DNA of 64,000 nt. Source: Vreelandella glaciei (GTDB taxonomy: Bacteria > Pseudomonadota > Gammaproteobacteria > Pseudomonadales > Halomonadaceae). The stretch spans positions 1 to 64,000 of the forward strand of contig NZ_JACCDE010000022.1 of the NCBI RefSeq assembly GCF_013415125.1. Direction: 5' to 3'. The notes beneath the pieces are model-generated. The model was not told the DNA's origin, searched no databases, and was given only the letters and a program-made list of their open reading frames with translations. Made by a program: the position numbers and the translations under genes. Numbering within the stretch: position 1 is the first letter of the stretch; each line of letters begins with the position of its first letter. Shown here in pieces: positions 8,605 through 17,291 of the stretch.

Positions 8605-10176
8605 ATGGACATTGTTGAATTATCCAGGTTGCAGTTCGCCTTTACGGCGATGGTGCATTTCCTGTTTGTACCTTTAACGCTAGGGCTATCGATACTGCTG
8701 GCGATTATGGAGACGGTCTATGTGATGACCGGTAAGACCATTTATCGTCAGATGACCAAGTTCTGGGGCAAGCTGTTCGGTATTAACTTTGCGTTGGGGG
8801 TAACCACCGGCATCGCTATGGAGTTTCAGTTCGGCACCAACTGGTCGTACTACTCCCATTATGTCGGCGATATCTTCGGCGCGCCGCTGGCGATAGAAGC
8901 CTTGATGGCGTTCTTCCTTGAGTCGACCCTGGTCGGGCTGTTCTTTTTCGGCTGGGATCGCCTGTCAAAAGAGAAACATCTGGCGGTTACCTGGTTGATG
9001 GCGTTGGCGACCAACATGTCGGCCCTGTGGATTCTGGTAGCCAATGGCTGGATGCAGCACCCCGTGGGATCAGAGCTCAACCTTGCCACCATGCGTATGG
9101 AGCTGACCAGCTTTGCTGAAGTGCTGCTCAACCCCGTTGCCCAAGTCAAATTCGTGCATACCGTGTCGGCGGGCTACGTCACCGGCGCGGTTTTCGTGCT
9201 GGCGATTTCAAGCTGGTACCTGCTCAAGGGTCGCGAGATCGCCTTTGCCCGGCGCAGCTTCACGATTGCGTCTGCCTTTGGCTTGGCCAGTGTACTGTCG
9301 GTGATTGTTCTGGGCGACGAGTCTGGTTATGAGCTGGGAGACGTCCAAAAGGTCAAACTGGCCGCCATCGAGGCCGAATGGCAAACCCATCCCGCTCCGG
9401 CTGCCTTTACCCTGTTTGGGCTGCCCAACGAGGCTGAACAGCGCACCGACCTAGCCATCAAGATACCTGGCGTGATGGGCTTGATCGCTACGCGCTCGCT
9501 GGATACCGAAGTGATGGGGATCCGCGAGCTTAAGGCGGAGCACCGCGAACGCATCGTCAACGGCCAGGAAGCCTATGCCCTTATGCAGCGCCTGCGCAGC
9601 GGTGAAGAGCGCGAAGGGGATCAGGCCCGGTTCGAGCAGGTGCGCAGCGATCTCGGCTATGGGCTGCTGCTTAGCGCCTATAGCGACGATGTGGCCAATG
9701 CGACGGCCGCCGAGATTAACCAGGCCGTAGAGGCGTCGATTCCCAAGGTTTGGCCGCTGTTCTGGTCTTTTCGGGCCATGGTAGCCGCTGGCTTTAGCAT
9801 GCTGCTGCTGTTTGCCCTGGCCCTCTGGCATAGTCTGCGCCGTCAGCCTGAGACGTCCCCTTGGTTACTGCGCTTTGCGCTGTTCAGCCTGCCGTTGCCC
9901 TGGATCGCCTGTGAAGCAGGTTGGTTCGTGGCTGAATATGGCCGCCAGCCCTGGGCCATCGGCGAGATCCTACCGGTGCACCTGGCTATTTCCAGCCTAA
10001 CGGCCGAGCAGGTACTCACTACTCTGATTGCCATCGGCATCCTCTACACCACCTTCGTCATCATCGAAATGTGGTTGATGCAGCACTTTGCCCGCAAGGG
10101 GCCTTCCGGTAGCGGTTACCTGGATGACGAAGCCGATTCCGGCTACCTAATTTCCACCCCGCCACGGGAGGCATGA
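8605..10176 (+). CDS. cydA: Cytochrome bd ubiquinol oxidase subunit I
   Basis: Membrane subunit carrying haems b558, b595 and d; oxidises ubiquinol and reduces oxygen to water with high affinity. At 523 residues it is nearly the length of E. coli CydA and very similar in motifs. H18 ([12 protein letters not shown]) and the His of [14 protein letters not shown] are the haem ligands. [17 protein letters not shown] carries the conserved glutamate, and the quinol-binding [19 protein letters not shown] opens a long Q-loop, so this is the E. coli-like bd-I (long Q-loop) type rather than CioA. The ATG at 8605 with GGGAG just upstream is chosen over the longer frame at 8551. First gene of cydABXDC. 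Confidence 0.97.
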   Translation: MDIVELSRLQFAFTAMVHFLFVPLTLGLSILLAIMETVYVMTGKTIYRQMTKFWGKLFGINFALGVTTGIAMEFQFGTNWSYYSHYVGDIFGAPLAIEALMAFFLESTLVGLFFFGWDRLSKEKHLAVTWLMALATNMSALWILVANGWMQHPVGSELNLATMRMELTSFAEVLLNPVAQVKFVHTVSAGYVTGAVFVLAISSWYLLKGREIAFARRSFTIASAFGLASVLSVIVLGDESGYELGDVQKVKLAAIEAEWQTHPAPAAFTLFGLPNEAEQRTDLAIKIPGVMGLIATRSLDTEVMGIRELKAEHRERIVNGQEAYALMQRLRSGEEREGDQARFEQVRSDLGYGLLLSAYSDDVANATAAEINQAVEASIPKVWPLFWSFRAMVAAGFSMLLLFALALWHSLRRQPETSPWLLRFALFSLPLPWIACEAGWFVAEYGRQPWAIGEILPVHLAISSLTAEQVLTTLIAIGILYTTFVIIEMWLMQHFARKGPSGSGYLDDEADSGYLISTPPREA

Positions 10177-11315
10177 TGATGGACTACGAAACACTTAGGT
10201 TTGTCTGGTGGGTGCTGATCGGTGTGCTGTTGATCGGCTTCGCGGTCACCGATGGATTTGATATGGGCGTTGCCACCTTGCTTAAGGTCGTTGGCCGCAA
10301 CGATCTTGAACGTCGGGTGATGATCAACTCCATGGCGCCTCACTGGGACGGCAACCAGGTCTGGCTGGTGACCGCCGGGGGCGCACTGTTCGCTGCCTGG
10401 CCGCCGGTTTACGCAACCGCTTTCAACGGCTTCTATTTCGCTTTGATGTTGACGCTGTTCGCGCTTTTCCTGCGCCCCTTAGCGTTTGATTACCGCTCCA
10501 AGTTGGACAACCCCACCTGGCGCAGTCGCTGGGACTGGGGGCTGACGATCGGCTCCGCCGTTCCTGCGCTGATCTTTGGTGTCGCCTTTGGCAATCTTCT
10601 CCAGGGCGTTCCCTTCCAGTTCGATGACTATCTGCGTTTGGAGTATCAGGGCGGCTTACTGGGGCTATTGAATCCGTTTGCGCTGTTGGCCGGGCTGTTG
10701 AGCCTGCTGATGTTTGTCACCCACGGCGCGGCCTGGCTGCAGCTCAAAACCGAGGGTGAGCTACGCAGGCGGAGTGCGGCCATCGGCAGCCTCACCGCAT
10801 TGGTGTGCGCGGCACTGTTCGTGCTGGGTGGGGTCTGGCTGCTATGGGGCGTTGATGGCTACGAGGTGGCCAGCGTGATCGACACCCAGGGCTACAACGA
10901 TACCACTGGCAAAATCGTCACGGTCAGTGTTGGCGGTTGGATGACCAACTACAGCCGCTTCCCGCTGTTATGGCTACTGCCGATAGTAGGCGTATTGGGT
11001 TTTGTACTCTGCTCGTTGACCATGAAACTGGGGCGGCATGCGCTGGCATTTACCAGTTCGGCCATTGCTATGGCCATGGTGGTGGTCACCACTGGCGTGA
11101 CGATGTTCCCTTTCGTGATGCCGTCGACACTCAACCCTAATCATAGCCTCACCATGTGGGATGCCACGGCGAGTGAGCTGACGCTCAAGATCATGTTTGT
11201 GGTGGTGTGTATCTTCGTGCCGTTGATATTGCTCTATACCGCCTGGAGTTATTGGGTCATGCGCGGTCGCCTAAATGAGCAGTTTATTCGTGATAACGAC
11301 AAAGCACTTTACTGA
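10173..11315 (+). CDS. cydB: Cytochrome bd ubiquinol oxidase subunit II
   Basis: Partner subunit of CydA, 380 residues with multiple membrane helices. It shows the family hallmarks [16 protein letters not shown] near the N-terminus and [17 protein letters not shown]. The start is ambiguous among three consecutive ATG codons (10173, 10176, 10179). GGGAGG at 10167-10172 is best spaced for 10179, which gives [11 protein letters not shown], matching E. coli CydB most closely. The first ATG overlaps the cydA stop, so the two subunits are translationally coupled. Confidence 0.97.
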   Translation: MMMDYETLRFVWWVLIGVLLIGFAVTDGFDMGVATLLKVVGRNDLERRVMINSMAPHWDGNQVWLVTAGGALFAAWPPVYATAFNGFYFALMLTLFALFLRPLAFDYRSKLDNPTWRSRWDWGLTIGSAVPALIFGVAFGNLLQGVPFQFDDYLRLEYQGGLLGLLNPFALLAGLLSLLMFVTHGAAWLQLKTEGELRRRSAAIGSLTALVCAALFVLGGVWLLWGVDGYEVASVIDTQGYNDTTGKIVTVSVGGWMTNYSRFPLLWLLPIVGVLGFVLCSLTMKLGRHALAFTSSAIAMAMVVVTTGVTMFPFVMPSTLNPNHSLTMWDATASELTLKIMFVVVCIFVPLILLYTAWSYWVMRGRLNEQFIRDNDKALY

Positions 11316-11327
11316 GGAGATGATCCT

Positions 11328-11447
11328 ATGTGGTATTTCGCCTGGATTTTGGGTGTCACGCTGGCAGCTGTCGTCACTGTTCTTATCGCCATGCGGCTTG
11401 AAGTGAATGGTTATGAAGGCGAAGCCGAGCATGAGCGGAGCGACTGA
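11328..11447 (+). CDS. cydX: Cytochrome bd small subunit CydX (YbgT family)
   Basis: A 39-residue single-helix protein beginning MWYFAWILGVTLAAVV, which matches the CydX/YbgT signature MWYFAWILG and continues with a hydrophobic helix and a charged, Glu-rich tail. CydX stabilises the haem arrangement of the CydAB oxidase and is required for full activity in E. coli. It starts 12 bases after the cydB stop with GAGGAG just upstream (about 11314-11319). Its 3' end overlaps the beginning of cydD, whichever cydD start is used. Confidence 0.93.
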   Translation: MWYFAWILGVTLAAVVTVLIAMRLEVNGYEGEAEHERSD

Positions 11448-13146
11448 CGTTATTGACCCGGGGCAGCGGCTGAACCGCTGCCTGGCCCCGCAACGCTGGT
11501 GGTTGCGGGGCGCCACACTGCTTGCGCTGATCGGCGTGGTACTGCTGATTACCCAGAGTTGGCTGCTGGCGGCACTGTTCCATCACTGGTTACTGCTCTG
11601 GCAGGGCCGGGAGTCGCTGGGCCACCCGTCGGCATGGTTAGCAGGGCTGGCAGTGTGCATGGTGCTCCGCCCTTTGCTCCACGCCGGCCGTGAAGGGGTA
11701 TCTCGCCAAGCCAGTCGGCATGCCCGTGTCGCCTTACGCAGCCAGTTATTAACGCAGCTTGGCCGTCTTGGGCCGGTGAGGCGCCAATTTGGCAGCGATG
11801 GTGCCTTGGCCACTCAGGTGCTGGAGCAGGTGGACGCCCTGGACGGCTACATTAGTCGCTATCGGGTACAGAGTCTGCTGGCCGTTGTCGTTCCCTGCCT
11901 GATCGCGGCGGTGGTGGCGTTGCATAGCCCGTTGGCCGCGGGATTAATGCTGATGACCGCACCCTTGGTGCCGCTGTTTATGATCCTTGTGGGCCGTGCC
12001 GCTGCGGGTGCCAGTCAGCAGCAGTTCACGGCGCTGGCGCGTATGGGTGGCCGCTTTCTCGACCTGGTTCGAGGGATGGCGACGCTGCAGCGCATGGGGG
12101 CGACCGACCAGGCGGAGGCCAAGGTCGCCCAGGCAAGTGACGCCTACCGTGGGCGTACCATGCGGGTGCTTAGACTGGCCTTTCTATCCAGCGCGGTGCT
12201 GGAGTTTTTTGCCGCGCTGGCGATTGCCCTGGTGGCGCTCTATCTTGGCTTGGGCTTGCTTGGCCTATTGCCCTGGGCGAAAGCAGACGTTCCGGTGCCG
12301 TATCAGGGAGCGCTGTTTATTTTGCTGCTGGCGCCCGAGTTCTATGCGCCGCTACGCCAATTGGGCAGCGATTATCATGCCCGTGCCGAAGCGCTGGGCG
12401 CCATGCAGGCGTTGTCGCCGCTGCTGGAAGCGGATACTTGGCAGCCCCAAGGGTTGCCGCTCTCTCCAACAGCGGTAAGCGGTGAGTCTCTTGCTGTTGA
12501 ATGCCGCGAGTTAAGCGTTAGCGGTGAGGGCGGGCGGCTTCGGCTGGCGCCGCTTAATCTGACGCTGGCCGCGGGCGAACGGCTGTTGGTGCAGGGCGAG
12601 AGTGGGGCGGGCAAGTCGAGTCTTTTACAAGCGCTGCTGGGGTTTACCGCCTACCAGGGCAGCCTCAAGGCGAAGGGTTGTGAGCTTTCCCAATGGCCTC
12701 GCGACGCCTGGCAACGCCAGCTTGGCTACCTTAGTCAGCAACCGCCGATACAGTCTGGCAGCATTGCGGAGAATCTGCGTTTGGCGGCCCCAGACAAATC
12801 TGATGCAGAGCTTATTGAAGTGCTCACCCAGGTCGGACTTTGGCCAATTCTGGTTCGTGGCAATGGGCTTGCCACGCAGTTGGGTGAACGCGGGCAGGGG
12901 GTTTCCGGCGGCCAGCTGCAACGCTTGGGGTTGGCGCAGCTGCTGCTTCGCGATGCAGCGCTATGGCTATTCGATGAGCCCACGGCCCATCTAGATCCGG
13001 ATGCCGCCTGGCAACTCAACACACTGATCGGGCAGCTTAGCCGCGGGCGTAGCGTGATGATTGTCAGCCACGAGTCGGCGGGGCTGGGGTGGGTTGACCG
13101 GCGAGTAGAGCTGTCATTGCAAGAGGCTATGGCATGTTGCGGCTAA
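11407..13146 (+). CDS. cydD: Cysteine/glutathione exporter subunit CydD
   Basis: Half of the heterodimeric CydDC ABC transporter that exports cysteine and glutathione to the periplasm and is needed to assemble cytochrome bd. 579 residues: a six-helix transmembrane domain (about 30-310) followed by an ATPase domain with Walker A GESGAGKSSLLQ, signature VSGGQLQRLG and Walker B LWLFDEP. The start is uncertain. ATG codons at 11407 and 11413 lie well inside cydX, while ATG 11431 gives a 17-base overlap and an N-terminus like that of E. coli CydD; none has a strong binding site. It overlaps cydC by 13 bases. Confidence 0.93.
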   Translation: MVMKAKPSMSGATDVIDPGQRLNRCLAPQRWWLRGATLLALIGVVLLITQSWLLAALFHHWLLLWQGRESLGHPSAWLAGLAVCMVLRPLLHAGREGVSRQASRHARVALRSQLLTQLGRLGPVRRQFGSDGALATQVLEQVDALDGYISRYRVQSLLAVVVPCLIAAVVALHSPLAAGLMLMTAPLVPLFMILVGRAAAGASQQQFTALARMGGRFLDLVRGMATLQRMGATDQAEAKVAQASDAYRGRTMRVLRLAFLSSAVLEFFAALAIALVALYLGLGLLGLLPWAKADVPVPYQGALFILLLAPEFYAPLRQLGSDYHARAEALGAMQALSPLLEADTWQPQGLPLSPTAVSGESLAVECRELSVSGEGGRLRLAPLNLTLAAGERLLVQGESGAGKSSLLQALLGFTAYQGSLKAKGCELSQWPRDAWQRQLGYLSQQPPIQSGSIAENLRLAAPDKSDAELIEVLTQVGLWPILVRGNGLATQLGERGQGVSGGQLQRLGLAQLLLRDAALWLFDEPTAHLDPDAAWQLNTLIGQLSRGRSVMIVSHESAGLGWVDRRVELSLQEAMACCG

Positions 13147-14873
13147 ACAAGACACCGTCCGGGATGCCTACCCCCACCATCCGGCTGCGTGATTTGCTGT
13201 TGCTTAGGCGCGGCGGTTGGTCGCTGGCGTTCTTGCTGGGCGCCGCCACGCTGCTGGCCGTTATCGGCTTGCTGGCCATTTCAGGTTGGTTTATTACCGC
13301 CGCGGCGGTGGCCGGAACGGTGACAGCGAGCGCCTTCGGCTTCGACTATTTTCGTCCCGCGGCTTTGATTCGTCTGTGTGCCATCGTTCGCACGGCCGGG
13401 CGCTATGGTGAGCGCCTAGCCTCCCACGATGCCGCCCTGGGGTTGCTAAAAGACCTGCGTTGTCGGCTTTTTATGGCATTGGGACAAACGCCTTTACAGC
13501 CGGCTTCCCGTTCATCGCACTACGGCACGGCCAGTACCATGCATCGGCTGGTCAGTGATATCGACCAGCTTGATCAGGTAGTTTTGCGAGCACTGCTGCC
13601 CTGGGGCTGGGCCGGGCTAATGGTGATGGTCGTTATGGCTGGCCTTTACTGGTTGAGTGAAACCCTACTTTGGGCCGCCGCGCCGGGGTTAATGTTAGCC
13701 TGGCTGGGGCTGCCGTTACTGGCGTTATGGCGCGGTATGGGTCAGGCCCGCCAGAGGGCTGAGTTTGCCGAGCATCGTCGGGTGGCACTGATTGAGCCTT
13801 TGGCAGCGATTACCTCGTTGGTGTTGTGGGGGCGTTGGGCGGATATGGCGCAACGAGTGAAAAATCACGATGCCGACTATCTGGCCCACCAGGAGCGGCA
13901 GCAGTTGCTGGCTAGCCTGACCACCGCGTTGCAGCAGGTAGCGTTGGGAGGCGCCATTGTGGGCGTGTTATGGCAGGCAGAAGGGCTATTGGCGACTAGC
14001 CATTTGACGGTGCCGATGCTGTTAGCCGCGGTATTGGCGATCCTGGCATTAGGGGAGATTTTGGCGCCGCTGGCCAACAGTTTTCTAGCCTTGGGGGCGA
14101 GCCTTGCCGCACGGGATCGTCTCAATGCCCTGGTGGAGGTAGCGCCAAGGGGGCAAGCTGGCATTGAGTTCGCTGACACCGCACCGCCTGCTTGGCATCT
14201 CAACGTCAACCAATTAACCGCCAGCCTGCCCGGTGCACTGGTGGGGCCGCAGCGTATTAGTCTGGCGTTGCAGAGCGGTGAAATACTTTGTGTGCATGGC
14301 CCCTCAGGTTGCGGGAAATCGACCCTGTTGCAGGTGTTGGCCGGCGAGCTGCTGCCGCTTGGCGGGGAGTGTTGTCTTAACGGCCACTCTATTGAGCAGT
14401 GGTCGTTTCACCGTATCGTCGGTTACCTGCCCCAGCAGTGGGACTTGTTTGATATGAGCCTGGCGGAAAACCTACGCCTCGGTGACCGCGATGCCAGCGA
14501 TAGCGAGCTATGGAGCATTCTCGACGATCTGGCGCTGGGCGCGTGGGCACGCGACTTGCCCCAGGGCCTGGAGACGCCTTTGGGTGAGTATGGTGCCGCC
14601 GTTTCCGGCGGGCAGGCGCGGCGTATCGCCCTGGGGCGTGTGCTGCTGGCGCGACGGCCGATTCTACTGCTTGACGAGCCATTAGCCGGGCTGGATGCCA
14701 TTACACGACAGCAAGTACTTGCTAGCCTTGCGCGCCGTACAAGGGATGGGATCGTGGTTATTGTCAGCCACGTGCCCTTAGAGCTGCCAGCAAGCCGGGT
14801 TCGTAGCCTCTATATCCAGGAAGATGGCCGCCCCCTGCAGTCCCTCGTGCTCGCCTGTTTAGACGCGCTATAA
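13134..14873 (+). CDS. cydC: Cysteine/glutathione exporter subunit CydC
   Basis: Second half of the CydDC exporter, 579 residues, the same length as CydD. The N-terminal membrane domain begins after a short basic segment (RLRDLLLLRRGGW). The C-terminal ATPase has Walker A GPSGCGKSTLLQ, signature VSGGQARRIALGR and Walker B ILLLDEPLAG. The ATG lies inside the last codons of cydD, so translation is coupled. It is the last gene of the five-gene cyd cluster and is followed directly by a strong terminator. Having the exporter and oxidase in one unit makes assembly factor and enzyme co-regulated; in E. coli they are at separate loci. Confidence 0.94.
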   Translation: MLRLNKTPSGMPTPTIRLRDLLLLRRGGWSLAFLLGAATLLAVIGLLAISGWFITAAAVAGTVTASAFGFDYFRPAALIRLCAIVRTAGRYGERLASHDAALGLLKDLRCRLFMALGQTPLQPASRSSHYGTASTMHRLVSDIDQLDQVVLRALLPWGWAGLMVMVVMAGLYWLSETLLWAAAPGLMLAWLGLPLLALWRGMGQARQRAEFAEHRRVALIEPLAAITSLVLWGRWADMAQRVKNHDADYLAHQERQQLLASLTTALQQVALGGAIVGVLWQAEGLLATSHLTVPMLLAAVLAILALGEILAPLANSFLALGASLAARDRLNALVEVAPRGQAGIEFADTAPPAWHLNVNQLTASLPGALVGPQRISLALQSGEILCVHGPSGCGKSTLLQVLAGELLPLGGECCLNGHSIEQWSFHRIVGYLPQQWDLFDMSLAENLRLGDRDASDSELWSILDDLALGAWARDLPQGLETPLGEYGAAVSGGQARRIALGRVLLARRPILLLDEPLAGLDAITRQQVLASLARRTRDGIVVIVSHVPLELPASRVRSLYIQEDGRPLQSLVLACLDAL

Positions 14874-14876
14874 CGC

Positions 14877-14907
14877 AAAACCCCCGCAGCGTAGCTGCGG
14901 GGGTTTT
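14877..14907. terminator. Terminator after cydC, usable from both sides
   Basis: A perfect stem CCCCCGCAGC (14881-14890) with GCTGCGGGGG (14894-14903) around a 3-base loop, flanked by AAAA on the left and TTTTT on the right. It closes the cyd operon on the plus strand and the iron-binding-protein gene on the minus strand. Confidence 0.93.
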
Positions 14908-14925
14908 TAGTACGCGTTAAATCAC

Positions 14926-15951
14926 TTAACGCCAGCCGACGCGATCAAAAATGCGGATCGCTTCAGGGTTGTTCTCACCTAGTACGCTGATGTTGACGTC
15001 ATCTGTTTTGAAGTTGCCCCAGGATTCCAGGACTGGGTCTTTCTTGATGCCTTCAACCACCGGGAACTCGTTGTTGCCAGAGGCAAAGATCTCCTGGGCG
15101 GTGTCGGAAGCCAGGTACTCAAGGAAGCGGACGGCGTTTTCGCGGTTAGGTGCGCCTTCCACAACCCCGGCGCCGCCTACGTTCACGTGGGTGCCGCGGT
15201 CATCCTGGTTGGGAAAAATAATACCCACTTTACGCGCCGCTTCACGCTCGGCATCGTCGTCAGATTTCAGCAGGCGAACATAGTAGTAGTGGTTGGCCAC
15301 GGCAATATCGCACTCGCCGCTGGCAACGCCGAGAATCTGGTCGGTATCGCCACCTTCCGGATCCCGCGCCATGTTATTCACAACGCCCTGGGCCCACTCT
15401 TCGGCACCCTCTTCGCCGTGGTGCTCAATCATTGAGGCCAGCAGCGACTGGTTATAAATATTGTTGGAAGAGCGAATGCATACTTTGCCTTCGAACTGCG
15501 GGTCGGCAAGATCTTCGTAGCTAGTGATCTGGCTCGGGTCGAAGTTTTCACGGTTATAGTAAATCGCCCGGGCGCGCTGACTAAAACCAAACCACAGGCC
15601 GTCAGGGTGGCGCATGGATTCAGGTAGCCGCTCGTTGAGGACATCCGATTCAACGCTTTGGAAGATGCCTTCGTCTTCCGCGCGCCACAGACGGCCTGCA
15701 TCGACGGTAAGCATCACGTCTGCGGGGCTTGCCACGCCTTCGCGCTGAATGCGCTCGATCAACTGGTCGGAGTCGCCTTCAAGGATGTTGACTTCGATGC
15801 CGGTCTCTTCGGTGAACGCATCGTAGAGGCGTTCGTCAGAGTCATAGTGGCGAGCAGAGTAGAGGTTGAGTTCATCTGCAGCGACCTGACCAGCAAACGT
15901 AGCGCCCACCATCATCGCTGCCATTGGAGCAACAAAGCGTACAGTTTTCAT
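14926..15951 (-). CDS. fbpA: Iron(III) ABC transporter substrate-binding protein
   Basis: Periplasmic ferric-iron binding protein of the FbpA/FutA family, 341 residues. It has an N-terminal signal peptide with the hydrophobic stretch FVAPMAAMMVGATFAG, ending in an AxA-type site before DELNLYSARHYDSDERLYDAF, the typical start of the mature protein. The cluster of tyrosines in VANHYYYVRLL matches the iron-ligand tyrosines of the family. The ATG at 15951 has AAGGA upstream on the minus strand and gives a better signal peptide than the one 9 bases further out. The upstream Fur-like site supports iron control. The ATPase gene is divergent and the permease gene lies beyond it. Confidence 0.92.
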   Translation of the reverse strand: MKTVRFVAPMAAMMVGATFAGQVAADELNLYSARHYDSDERLYDAFTEETGIEVNILEGDSDQLIERIQREGVASPADVMLTVDAGRLWRAEDEGIFQSVESDVLNERLPESMRHPDGLWFGFSQRARAIYYNRENFDPSQITSYEDLADPQFEGKVCIRSSNNIYNQSLLASMIEHHGEEGAEEWAQGVVNNMARDPEGGDTDQILGVASGECDIAVANHYYYVRLLKSDDDAEREAARKVGIIFPNQDDRGTHVNVGGAGVVEGAPNRENAVRFLEYLASDTAQEIFASGNNEFPVVEGIKKDPVLESWGNFKTDDVNISVLGENNPEAIRIFDRVGWR

Positions 15952-15975
15952 CGAGCACATCCTTATTTATTGAAT

Positions 15976-15994
15976 GATAATAAGTTGCATTATT
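15976..15994 (-). promoter_or_regulatory. Candidate Fur box upstream of fbpA
   Basis: Read on the plus strand, GATAAT-AAGTTG-C-ATTATT matches the 19-base Fur consensus (GATAAT-GATAAT-C-ATTATC) at 13 positions, with both outer hexamers nearly perfect. It is also the inverted repeat TGATAAT-N7-ATTATTA. It sits about 25 bases upstream of the fbpA start, where a repressor would block transcription. Confidence 0.55.
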
Positions 15995-16158
15995 AACATC
16001 TTTATTGAAGCGTTTTGACTGCCTGACGTCAAGGCTTAGCGTCTACGTAAAAGGTGTTACGTGCATAACCAGTGAATAAAAAATAGAATGCAAACAACTT
16101 TCAAACGTATTGAATCCGCGTTTAGGTTTTGACAGTCGCGGTTTGCGTACCTGAACCG

Positions 16159-16170
16159 TGTTAATTAACA
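16159..16170. promoter_or_regulatory. 12-bp palindrome before fbpC
   Basis: TGTTAATTAACA is a perfect 12-bp palindrome 10 bases upstream of the fbpC start codon. It could be an operator or part of the core promoter region. AT-rich palindromes of this size also arise by chance, so the call is tentative. Confidence 0.25.
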
Positions 16171-16180
16171 GTGGTGATAT

Positions 16181-17284
16181 ATGACAGCAACCCTCAAGGT
16201 CGCCCCGTTGGTGCCCAGTACAACGGCGTTGTCCCTTCACAATGTGTGCCATGCCTATGACGGCCATGCGGTTGTCAAAGGGGTGGATTTAAGCGTTGCA
16301 CCGGGTGAAGTGGTTTGCCTGCTGGGCCCCTCCGGGTGCGGCAAGACCACGCTGCTGCGCATTGCAGCGGGGCTGGAAGTACTGCAAGAGGGCAGCGTAG
16401 CGCTGGACGATATTACGATTGCTGCGCCGGGCCAGCGCCACCTGCCGCCGGAAAAGCGCAATGTAGGGCTAGCGTTTCAAGACTCGGCGCTGTTCCCCCA
16501 TCTCACCGTGCTGGAAAATGTCACCTTTGGGCTCAAGCACTTGGCCTCCGGTCAGCGCCGCGAGCGGGCCAAACAGCTGCTCGAACAACTGGGCATGGCT
16601 GATTATGTCGATGTCTACCCCCACATGCTCTCGGGCGGACAACAGCAGCGGGTAGCTCTGGCACGGGCGTTGGCGCCGTCACCGCGTCTGATGCTGTTGG
16701 ATGAACCCTTCTCAAGCCTGGATGCGCGCCTCCGCGACCGTATCCGCGACGATACGCTGCACGTATTGAAAAAGGTCGGGGCGGCGACCCTACTGGTGAC
16801 CCATGACCCTGAAGAAGCCATGTTTATGGCTGATCGCATCGCGCTCATGCGCGATGGGCGAATTGTGCAGACGGGAACGCCGCGAGAGCTTTACTGCGCG
16901 CCGCAAGACCCCTTTGTGGTGACCTTTTTCGGCGACGTCAATGAGCTAAAGGGCAAAGTGCATAATGGCGCTGTGAGCACGCCTGTTGGGCGGGTGCCTG
17001 CCCCCGGATTAGCGGAGGGTAGCGACGCGCAAATCATGATACGCCCCGAGGCGCTGCGTATTGTTGAGCGAGATCTGCCTGCTGATGCCCATCGCCATAG
17101 CCATTTGGTAATGGCGAAGCTACTCGGACGCACCAGCCTGCTACACCTGTGTGCCCATAGCGAAAACGGCCTTGAGGCTCACCTACACGCGCGCGTACCG
17201 GGGGTTTTTCTACCCGCGGAGGGGCAGCCGGTGGATATCCATCTCGACCTTTCCCAGGTGTTTGTTTTTCCGCTCTCGTCCTAG
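16181..17284 (+). CDS. fbpC: Iron(III) ABC transporter ATP-binding protein
   Basis: ATPase of the ferric-iron importer, 367 residues. Walker A is GPSGCGKTTLLR, the Q-loop is in LAFQDSALFPHL, the signature is LSGGQQQRVALARAL, Walker B is LMLLDEPFSSLD, and the switch His is in LLVTHDPEEA. A C-terminal regulatory (TOBE-like) region runs from about residue 240 to the end, as in FbpC and PotA. It is divergent from fbpA and convergent with the permease gene, ending 7 bases before that gene's stop. This separate, oppositely oriented placement is unusual for an ABC operon. Confidence 0.9.
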   Translation: MTATLKVAPLVPSTTALSLHNVCHAYDGHAVVKGVDLSVAPGEVVCLLGPSGCGKTTLLRIAAGLEVLQEGSVALDDITIAAPGQRHLPPEKRNVGLAFQDSALFPHLTVLENVTFGLKHLASGQRRERAKQLLEQLGMADYVDVYPHMLSGGQQQRVALARALAPSPRLMLLDEPFSSLDARLRDRIRDDTLHVLKKVGAATLLVTHDPEEAMFMADRIALMRDGRIVQTGTPRELYCAPQDPFVVTFFGDVNELKGKVHNGAVSTPVGRVPAPGLAEGSDAQIMIRPEALRIVERDLPADAHRHSHLVMAKLLGRTSLLHLCAHSENGLEAHLHARVPGVFLPAEGQPVDIHLDLSQVFVFPLSS

Positions 17285-17291
17285 GATTTCC

